From positions 3,849 through 8,906 of the forward strand of contig CACYHJ010000298.1 of the NCBI GenBank assembly GCA_902774165.1: 5,058 bases of DNA. Direction: 5' to 3'. Shown one piece after another: positions 1 to 5,058 of this stretch. The DNA is from Oscillospiraceae bacterium (GTDB lineage: Bacteria > Bacillota > Clostridia > Oscillospirales > Acutalibacteraceae). Made by a program: the position numbers and the translations under genes. Below the pieces are notes generated by a model. The model was not told where the DNA came from and ran no database searches. It was given only the letters and a program-made list of their open reading frames with translations. The stretch's first letter is position 1. Each line of letters opens with the position of its first letter.

Positions 1-1176
1 CACGCCGATCTTCTTGATCTTGTGCCGGTCCAGCGGAAGGATCTTCTCGTTTTTCAGAAGGATGATGGATTCCCTCGCCGCCTCCAGCGCAAGTTTTCTG
101 TGCGCCTCGCAGCGGACGAGCTTTTCCGCCGCCTGAGGGTCCTGATACGGATTGTCAAACAGGCCGAGACGGAATTTGGCGGTGAGGATCCGCAGCACGT
201 TCCGGTCCAGCTCCTCTTCGAAGATCAGCCCCTGTTCCACAGCGCGCTTCACCGTATCGAACCGGTTATAAGGCAGGATCACGTCAAGGCCCGCCTTCAG
301 CGCCTTTGCCGCCGCGTCGGCTTCATCCGCCGCGTAGCGATGGGCGGAATGCATGCCCTCCACGCCGCCGTAATCGGAGACCGCAAAGCCGTCGAAACCC
401 CATTCATTCCGGAGAATCTCCGTCAGCAGCCGCCGGTTCGCCGAGCAGGGCACGCCCTCCCAGCCGTTGTATGCCGCCATCACCGACCGGGCGCCCGCGT
501 CAAAGCAAGCCTTGAAGGGCGGAAGGAACACCTCGCGCATGGTCCGCTCGCTTGTGTCGGAATAGTTGGAATCCCGGCCTCCGGCGGCGTAGTTGTCCGC
601 GAAATGCTTCGGCGTGGCGGTCACGCCGTTTTTCTCAAGCCCGCGGCACATGGCGGCGCCCATATCGCAGGATAGCTTAACGTCCTCGCCGTAGGTCTCC
701 ACGGTCCTGCCCCAGCGGCAGTCCCGGACGACGTTCACCACCGGAGAAAACACCTGCCGGACGCCGACGGCGGCGCACTCCCTGCCGATCACGTCGGCGA
801 TCCGCCCGGTCAGTTCCGGGTCAAAAGAGGACGCCATGGCGATGGGCTGGGGGAAGCAGGTGCCCATGCCCCACTGGGCGCCGTGCAGCGCCTCGCCGTT
901 TTCGATGGGCGGGATCGCGTGGGGCTGGGATTCGATGCTGCGCCTCACGTCATGATTGATTTGTTCGGTCACCTCGGCGGGAGAGGCGGGCGTTTCCCGC
1001 TGATAATGCATAAAATGCCCGGGGTTGCGGTAACTGCCGCAGCGCGGGTCCCGCCGATCGTCGTAATCGCCGGTCACGTCGAAAATCATTTCGGCGCAGA
1101 CCTGATGGATTTTTTCATCGAGACTCATCTGCGCGAGCAATTCCGCCGCGCGGGATTCGGGAGAACGGTCGGTCAT
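1..1176 (-). CDS. Glycoside hydrolase family 3 enzyme, N-terminal part (cut by window edge)
   Basis: The first 392 residues of a GH3 enzyme (beta-glucosidase or beta-xylosidase type), hydrolysing terminal beta-linked sugars. No signal peptide is visible, so it probably works in the cytoplasm on imported glycosides. The N-terminal (beta/alpha)8 domain is covered: MSLDEKIHQV at 17-26, ENGEALHG (92-99), VFSPVVNVVRDCRWGR (142-157), ETYGED (160-165), TPKHFADN (188-195), MAAYNGWEG (233-241) and FAVSDYGG (264-271), where D268 is the expected nucleophile. LLKNEKILPLD (373-383) marks the start of the second domain; the acid/base residue and C-terminus lie beyond the left edge. The ATG at 1176 has AAAGGA 8 nt upstream, supporting independent initiation even though the preceding oxidoreductase frame runs into it without a stop. 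The exact substrate cannot be told from this part. Confidence 0.92.
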   Translation of the reverse strand, partial: MTDRSPESRAAELLAQMSLDEKIHQVCAEMIFDVTGDYDDRRDPRCGSYRNPGHFMHYQRETPASPAEVTEQINHDVRRSIESQPHAIPPIENGEALHGAQWGMGTCFPQPIAMASSFDPELTGRIADVIGRECAAVGVRQVFSPVVNVVRDCRWGRTVETYGEDVKLSCDMGAAMCRGLEKNGVTATPKHFADNYAAGGRDSNYSDTSERTMREVFLPPFKACFDAGARSVMAAYNGWEGVPCSANRRLLTEILRNEWGFDGFAVSDYGGVEGMHSAHRYAADEADAAAKALKAGLDVILPYNRFDTVKRAVEQGLIFEEELDRNVLRILTAKFRLGLFDNPYQDPQAAEKLVRCEAHRKLALEAARESIILLKNEKILPLDRHKIKKIGV

Positions 1177-2301
1177 GGATATTGTCCTTTCTTTGGTTGG
1201 TAAATACTGAATTTGTCGCGCTGACGCGCCGTTGCTTCGTGACTCGTGACTCGTGACTCGGAAACCGCAAGGATACGCTCTGCGTCTGGGTTTATGAAAC
1301 GAATCACGAATCACACCCGCGCTTTGATAGATCATCTCCGTCATCCGCGCGGATTTGGCCGCCTCGGCGGCGTCTACGGCGAAGGGTCTTGCGGTGACGA
1401 TGCTGTCATAAAAATCGTTGATGATATGCGTGTGCCCGGTGCCCCAGTAGGCCTTCGCGCCGGTGGGACGGTCGATCTCATACACCTCGTCCGGTTTTCC
1501 GTTTTCACGGATCGTCAGCGCGTCGGACAGGGTGATCTTGCCGTTCTCGCAGTAGACCTCCACCTCGATGGGGGAATTGCCGGCGGAGCAGATGGTGGCG
1601 TAGAACACGCCCCGCGCGCCGTTTTCATACTGCATCAGAAGGTCGGCGGTATCCTCAACCTCGATAAAGTCCGCAAGGCGCTTTGTGGAAATGCTCGCTT
1701 TGATCTGCGTCACCGGGCTGCCGACAAACCAGGCGGTCAGATCCAGCGTATGGATCGCCTGATTGATCATCACGCCGCCGCCCTCGGTGTCGATCTTTCC
1801 GCGCCACGCGTCGGCGCGGTAATAATTCTCGTCCCGGTCCCAGGCGACGACGGACCGCGCGCCGAGGATCTTTCCCAGCCGCCCGCTGTCGAGCGTTTCC
1901 TTCGCGATGCGTGAAGACGTATTATATCGGTTCTGGAAGCACACGCCGAAATGCTTTCCGCTCTTTTCGGCGGCGTCCGTCACCCGCAGCGCGTCGTCAT
2001 ACCGGATCGCCATGGGCTTTTCGCAGAAGACGTGCTTGCCCGCCTCCAGCGCGGCGATCGCCATGGAGGCGTGCAGATAATGAGGCGTGCAGATATGTAC
2101 GACGTCCGCGACGCCGTCGGCGAGCAGATCGCGAAGATCGTAATAGGCCTTCACGCCGTATTTCGCCGCGGCGGCGTCGGCCCGGTCCTTCCGATCGTCG
2201 CATACGGCCGCGAGAACCGCGTTCTCGCACGAGGCGAGCGCGTCAAAGTGCGAACGGCTGATATTGCCGCAGCCGACGACGGCAGAACGAAGAATTGCCA
2301 T
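1177..2301 (-). CDS. Gfo/Idh/MocA-family oxidoreductase, without its own stop codon
   Basis: An NAD(P)-dependent dehydrogenase of the Gfo/Idh/MocA family, likely acting on a sugar or sugar-like substrate in the cytoplasm. The Rossmann nucleotide-binding motif is AVVGCGNIS (7-15); HICTPHYLH (69-77) follows the family's core strand; CEKPMA (93-98) carries the conserved K95; the C-terminal domain contains EGGGVMINQAIHTLDL (173-188) with H184 and D187. Family similarity ends near MTEMIYQSA (about residue 328), matching the usual length of 330-350. Residues 329-375 are a basic, low-information tail encoded by a repeat-built palindrome and the intergenic region, ending directly at the GH3 start codon with no stop in between. 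The start has AAAGGAG 8 nt upstream. I give the end as the base before the GH3 ATG; the actual frame stays open to the window edge. A one-base deletion in the GGG at 1316-1318 would end the protein at TGA 1313-1311 (SAV stop), so a frameshift or sequence error is an alternative explanation. Confidence 0.85.
1185..1190 (-). promoter_or_regulatory. Ribosome binding site of the GH3 gene
   Basis: AAAGGA on the minus strand, 8 nt before the ATG at 1176. Its presence inside the continuing oxidoreductase frame argues that GH3 is normally a separate protein and that the fusion is secondary. Confidence 0.75.
1238..1260. repeat. Tandem 7-bp repeat, CGTGACT x3
   Basis: Three exact head-to-tail copies plus two further bases. 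It is read as coding in the oxidoreductase tail. As the unit is not a multiple of three, any change of one copy shifts the frame downstream: two copies lead to a TGA at 1175-1173 overlapping the GH3 ATG, four to a TGA about 20 codons inside the GH3 gene. Confidence 0.85.
1238..1314. repeat. Palindromic repeat element at the Gfo/Idh-GH3 junction
   Basis: Three CGTGACT units (1238-1258, plus CG) face two CGAATCA units (1300-1313, plus C). In the minus-strand transcript, the 15 bases at 1314-1300 pair with 1260-1246, with two G-U wobbles and no mismatch, around a 39-nt loop. The loop holds inner pairs: AAACC (1262-1266) with GGTTT (1289-1293), and ACGC (1275-1278) with GCGT (1282-1285). This form is typical of small dispersed palindromic elements (MITE- or REP-like). 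No clear target-site duplication is visible and no second copy lies in the window, so mobility is inferred. Confidence 0.6.
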
Positions 2302-2309
2302 GAAAAAAT

Positions 2310-2316
2310 CTCCTTT
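2310..2316 (-). promoter_or_regulatory. Ribosome binding site of the Gfo/Idh gene
   Basis: AAAGGAG on the minus strand, 8 nt before the ATG at 2301, inside the 24-nt gap after the lipase-like gene's stop. It shows that the oxidoreductase is translated independently of the gene before it. Confidence 0.85.
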
Positions 2317-2325
2317 ATCTATCGT

Positions 2326-3927
2326 TTAAGCGTCCTGTACGGAAAACAGCGGCCCGGAGCCGGTCCGGATCTGTTCTCCCAGCATACGGAACATCAGACG
2401 GATCATTTTCGCGACGTCCTCCATAAACAGGCGGAACCGTTCGAAAACGTTTTTGCCCCGATAGGGGACCGAAACGATCGCATAATCGTTCTGCGCCGTA
2501 AGCGGTTCGATCTCGTCCTCCCGCGTGAAGATCAGAAACTGCGGATATTCCGCAAAGGTTTCCGTCGTCGGCTGCTCCTCGCAGGCAAACAGCGCGTCGA
2601 TAAACGCGTACTCGCTTAGCGGATGCATCGTATGCTTGAGATTTTTGATAAACCAGGTAAACTCAGGGAATTCGCACGTCGAGGCGTCGATATAGCGGTC
2701 GGGCGAGATGCGGTCGGCCCCGTCGTCGATCTTCTGCACGACGTCTTCGGGGAACGGCTCGTTGATCAGCGCGCAGGTCGCGCCGATCGAAGAATACTTC
2801 GTATCCACCACCATATCGGTGAGATTTTTCTGACTCGGCACCGCGGGGATACCGGACGTGCCGTATTTTGACAATACGGAGACCGAGACGCCTTTCTCCA
2901 TGGCGCCGCGCAGGATCTGCGGGACCATCCCCTGGATCTCATGGTACCAGTCGATTTTCTCATAGAATTCGTCCGTCACGATGCCCTGAATAAAGCTATC
3001 CTTCGCTTCGTCGTACAGGTCGTACGGGATCAGCGCCCAGAACCCCGGTATTCTGCCGAAGATGTAGGAGAGCGACTGGGAATAGATGTTCTGCATCGCG
3101 TATTCGTTGATATTGTTCGCAAGCGTGATCACGCCGTCGACGACCCCCGCCTGATACAGCGCGTCGATCAGCGCGTCCAGCAGCTCGCCCTTGAGATCGC
3201 GTCCGGTGACGGAGGAGAGAAAAGCGAGCAGCGTCTCGGCGTCAAAGCTGAATTTCCCCGCGAAGGGTTCGCCGCAGACGCTCGCGCCCTGAAACGCGCC
3301 GCTCAGAAACACGGCCTTGCGGATATATTCGCTGTCGTAACGGTAAAGATAGCTTGTCAGAACGCACGCGCCCATGCTCGAGCCGATGACGTCCACGCTC
3401 TGCGCGCCCGTAACGTCGACGACGTATTCGACAAAGTCGCGGAACTGCGACGACAGCGTTTTCAGATCGAGCCGCCAGTCGAAGCTGTAATAGATATTAT
3501 CCGAGGCGGAATATCCCTTTTCGGGGTCGTATTTCGCAAGGATCTCCTCCTGCGTCGGCCATACGTAGGAGGTGGTCGTCGAGGCGTTGACGGGGTCGCC
3601 GTTTTCGTCGCAGCGGATCGGGTTAAAGATCCGGTACGCCGCGTTGATCAGCGGGGAGTCCAGAGCGACGTAATCCCGCGCGATCACGCTCTTCACCATC
3701 GACCAGGCGTATTCCTTGAAAACTTCGGCGACGAGCTTTCCGTCGGGCGGAAACACACGGTCCCCGGTCTCCATATCCATCGTCGGCGTGGAAACGAAGC
3801 CCGCAATAAAGATCACGGGCGTTTCATTCTTTTCAGGCTGCCGCGCATAAACGCTTACGCCGCAGCAGGAGACGAGCAGCAGCGCCGCCAGCATCAGCGC
3901 GCACAGCTTCCTGAATCCGGTCCTCAT
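2326..3927 (-). CDS. Exported LCAT-like alpha/beta-hydrolase (putative lipase/acyltransferase)
   Basis: A 533-residue serine hydrolase, probably acting on lipid or ester substrates outside the membrane. Residues 1-28 are a signal peptide: a basic start (MRTGFRKLC), a hydrophobic core, then LVSC, which fits a lipobox with C21 as lipidated residue, or VYA|R for signal peptidase I. After the first strand (VIFIAGF, 38-44), YSFDWRLD (147-154) resembles the YDWR motif of the lecithin:cholesterol acyltransferase-like family. The nucleophile elbow is GSSMG with S184, followed by LSGAFQG (208-214). D405 or D402 in DDGADRIS and H432 or H435 in KHTMHP are candidate acid and base. About 100 residues follow the His region. 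I chose M at 3927 over the ATG at 3975 because it starts a clean signal peptide and has GAAAGAAG 8 nt upstream; the longer form adds 16 charged residues. The TAA stop is 24 nt before the next gene. Fold assignment is good; substrate is unknown. Confidence 0.85.
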   Translation of the reverse strand: MRTGFRKLCALMLAALLLVSCCGVSVYARQPEKNETPVIFIAGFVSTPTMDMETGDRVFPPDGKLVAEVFKEYAWSMVKSVIARDYVALDSPLINAAYRIFNPIRCDENGDPVNASTTTSYVWPTQEEILAKYDPEKGYSASDNIYYSFDWRLDLKTLSSQFRDFVEYVVDVTGAQSVDVIGSSMGACVLTSYLYRYDSEYIRKAVFLSGAFQGASVCGEPFAGKFSFDAETLLAFLSSVTGRDLKGELLDALIDALYQAGVVDGVITLANNINEYAMQNIYSQSLSYIFGRIPGFWALIPYDLYDEAKDSFIQGIVTDEFYEKIDWYHEIQGMVPQILRGAMEKGVSVSVLSKYGTSGIPAVPSQKNLTDMVVDTKYSSIGATCALINEPFPEDVVQKIDDGADRISPDRYIDASTCEFPEFTWFIKNLKHTMHPLSEYAFIDALFACEEQPTTETFAEYPQFLIFTREDEIEPLTAQNDYAIVSVPYRGKNVFERFRLFMEDVAKMIRLMFRMLGEQIRTGSGPLFSVQDA

Positions 3928-3935
3928 GTTCGCAT

Positions 3936-3943
3936 CTTCTTTC
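3936..3943 (-). promoter_or_regulatory. Weak ribosome binding site deciding the lipase-like start
   Basis: GAAAGAAG on the minus strand, 8 nt before the ATG at 3927. This is the same spacing as for the next two genes, and no such purine run precedes the alternative ATG at 3975. The match to the consensus is imperfect. Confidence 0.5.
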
Positions 3944-3974
3944 TGTGAAAATATCTTTAACAAAACGGAATGCA

Positions 3975-5030
3975 TCAGATGGTATCGGCTTTCGGCGGCC
4001 GGTCGGCCTGCGGTAAAACGCCGCTGCCGTCAAACGCGGGGACGTACTCCTCCCGCGCCGACGAGAGCTCCTGCACGAAGCCGTTTTCAACGCCGCAGAG
4101 ATACATATAATCCACGGCCTTTTCATATTCCTCGGCGGTGAGTCTGCGGTTCAGCTCCGGATATTGTTCGCATGCGGGCGTGGGCGTGAACTGGCTCATC
4201 AGGCTGAAGCCCGCCTCCCCCGACGGAAACAGGGACGAGAACGCGTCGATCACCCCGTAAGTGTTTTCAAGGTTTCCCGGCAGAACAAGATGCCGCACCT
4301 GCACGCCCCGGGTCAGCGTCCCTTTTTCCGAGAACCGCAGCGGCCCCGTCTGGCGGTACATCTCCCGCAGGGCGGCAAGGGCAACGGACGGATAATCCGC
4401 CGCGTTTGAATATTTTTTTGCCGCGGCGGGATCGGAATACTTGAAATCCGGCAGATAGACGTCCACAAGCCCGTCCATCCTTTTCAGCGTTTCAACCCGC
4501 TCGTAACCGGAGCTGTTCCAGACCACCGGCACGGGCAGTCCGCCCCGCAGCGCTTCGGCGATCTGCGGCGTGAAATGGGTCGGCGTGACAAGGTCGATAC
4601 ACTCCGCGCCCCTGCCGATCAGCTCGAAAAAGATTTCCCGCAGACGGGAAACGGTGATTTCGGCTCCCGCCGCGCCGCCGCTGATCTCATAATTCTGACA
4701 ATAGACGCAGCGCAGCCCGCAGCCGCTGAAGAACACGGTCCCCGCGCCGTTTTCTCCGCTGATCGAGGGCTCCTCCCACAGATGCAGCCCCGCGCGCGCC
4801 GCCTTCAGGACGGCGGTCGCGCCGCAGAACCCGGCGGTCTTTTCCCGGTCGTAGGAAAAGCGCATGCCGCGCACGTCCGGCGCGTCCGCGTCCCCGGCGC
4901 GCACGCGCGCCTTCGCGCTGCGCCGCACCACGCCGTTGTGCAGCAGGAACATGCCGCACCCCGACGCCGCGGCGTCGGCCTTCGCCTCGCGCAGCCAAGC
5001 GTCTGCGGAGGGGATTTTGTTCGTTTCCAT
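3975..5030 (-). CDS. PflX-like radical SAM protein (COG1313 type)
   Basis: A 351-residue radical SAM protein, predicted cytoplasmic. The AdoMet-binding [4Fe-4S] cluster motif is CGLRCVYC (C104, C108, C111), set in the family context TVFFSGCGLRCVYCQNYEIS. Other blocks typical of the PflX-like family (annotated as putative pyruvate formate-lyase activating enzyme) are LHLWEEPSISGENG just before the cluster, THFTPQ, VVWNSSGYE, VDVYLPDFKYSDP, VRHLVLPG and MSQFTPTP. The substrate of this family is not established, and the activase name is only by similarity. Oddity: the N-terminal CxLCPRxCGVxR motif I expect before GFCGA is missing; only C25 and C69 remain there. The start is supported by GGGAGG six nt upstream. 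The TGA stop overlaps an ATG by one base (TGATG), but the downstream gene probably starts later. It is the first gene visible of a same-strand cluster; its promoter lies outside the window. Confident about the family, not about the role. Confidence 0.9.
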   Translation of the reverse strand: METNKIPSADAWLREAKADAAASGCGMFLLHNGVVRRSAKARVRAGDADAPDVRGMRFSYDREKTAGFCGATAVLKAARAGLHLWEEPSISGENGAGTVFFSGCGLRCVYCQNYEISGGAAGAEITVSRLREIFFELIGRGAECIDLVTPTHFTPQIAEALRGGLPVPVVWNSSGYERVETLKRMDGLVDVYLPDFKYSDPAAAKKYSNAADYPSVALAALREMYRQTGPLRFSEKGTLTRGVQVRHLVLPGNLENTYGVIDAFSSLFPSGEAGFSLMSQFTPTPACEQYPELNRRLTAEEYEKAVDYMYLCGVENGFVQELSSAREEYVPAFDGSGVLPQADRPPKADTI

Positions 5031-5036
5031 ATCCGT

Positions 5037-5042
5037 CCTCCC
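5037..5042 (-). promoter_or_regulatory. Ribosome binding site of the radical SAM gene
   Basis: GGGAGG on the minus strand, six nt before the ATG at 5030. It fixes the start codon. The remaining bases to the window edge show no recognisable promoter. Confidence 0.8.
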
Positions 5043-5058
5043 GGGCAGTTTTCTTATT

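Larger units (their letters stand above)
1..2301 (-). other. Uninterrupted frame joining Gfo/Idh and GH3 (apparent fusion)
   Basis: The starts at 2301 and 1176 are in the same frame (1125 bases, exactly 375 codons apart). I read every codon between them and found no stop; the frame then continues through the GH3 part to base 1. A gene caller would therefore likely report one protein of more than 767 residues with an oxidoreductase followed by a GH3 module. The joining stretch (residues 329-375) looks like translated repeat and intergenic DNA rather than a designed linker. Whether ribosomes make the fusion, the separate GH3, or both is open. Confidence 0.75.

Noticed and set aside
22..675. 217-codon plus-strand frame opposite GH3
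   Set aside because: It is a shadow of the strongly supported GH3 coding strand, without motifs or a ribosome binding site.
1217..1229. Short hairpin CGCG/CGCG between the repeat and the GH3 start
   Set aside because: Only four base pairs; expected by chance in GC-rich DNA.
1238..1314. The junction hairpin as a transcription terminator
   Set aside because: No U-tract follows the stem on the minus strand, and the loop is 39 nt, too long for an intrinsic terminator.
1238..1314. The heptamer repeats as a CRISPR array
   Set aside because: Units are 7 bp, directly adjacent without spacers, and the two groups are inverted.
1246..2619. Two 222-codon plus-strand frames (1246-1914 and 1951-2619)
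   Set aside because: Both lie opposite the Gfo/Idh gene and the end of the lipase-like gene, which carry clear family motifs; the plus-strand products show none.
2941..3948. 335-codon open frame on the plus strand opposite the lipase-like gene
   Set aside because: Its translation is rich in R, V, D and H with no recognisable motif, it lies in register opposite a well-supported gene, and GC-rich codons commonly keep the antisense frame open.
3928..3974. Internal promoter in the AT-rich stretch before the lipase-like gene
   Set aside because: Weak -10-like words such as GATATT exist, but no well-spaced -35 box could be paired with them.
3973..3975. ATG at 3975 as the lipase-like start, coupled to the upstream TGA (TGATG)
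   Set aside because: It would put 16 mostly polar residues (MHSVLLKIFSQKEDAN) before an otherwise clean signal peptide and has no ribosome binding site; still possible through coupling.

Overview
The window looks like a fragment of a fairly GC-rich (by eye, not counted) Gram-positive chromosome, most likely a gut-type clostridial lineage (Oscillospirales or Christensenellales-like). This rests on strong GGAGG/AAAGGA ribosome binding sites at regular 6-8 nt spacing, GC-biased codons on a Firmicutes-type gene set, and residues such as a PflX-like radical SAM protein. The taxonomic assignment is inference. All supported genes lie on the minus strand, so the biological reading order runs from the right edge to the left edge.

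In transcription order: (1) 5030-3975, a PflX-like (COG1313-type) radical SAM protein with an intact CX3CX2C cluster but without the N-terminal cysteine-rich motif I expect for the family. (2) 3927-2326, an exported serine hydrolase of the LCAT-like alpha/beta-hydrolase type, with a signal peptide, a GSSMG nucleophile elbow and plausible Asp and His partners. (3) From 2301, a Gfo/Idh/MocA-type NAD(P)-dependent oxidoreductase. (4) From 1176 to beyond the left edge, the N-terminal catalytic part of a glycoside hydrolase family 3 enzyme. Gaps are 0-47 bp and no terminator is visible, so the four probably form one operon. There is no gene-free stretch over 300 bases.

The unusual spot is the junction of genes 3 and 4. 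The oxidoreductase frame has no stop codon: it runs from 2301 through 1176 into the GH3 frame and on past position 1, giving at least 767 codons. The stretch replacing the expected end of the oxidoreductase is a palindromic, repeat-built segment (about 1238-1314): three CGTGACT units facing two CGAATCA units, able to form a 15-bp hairpin in the transcript. Because the unit is 7 bp, losing one copy would put the oxidoreductase into a frame ending in a TGA that overlaps the GH3 ATG, and gaining one would end it at a TGA inside the GH3 gene. The sequence thus shows an apparent gene fusion created by a repeat element, with potential for length-dependent switching; whether it switches or is translated as a fusion is not known.

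Functionally, GH3 plus Gfo/Idh suggests intracellular glycoside breakdown with an oxidation step. The lipase-like and radical SAM genes have no obvious direct link to this beyond co-transcription.
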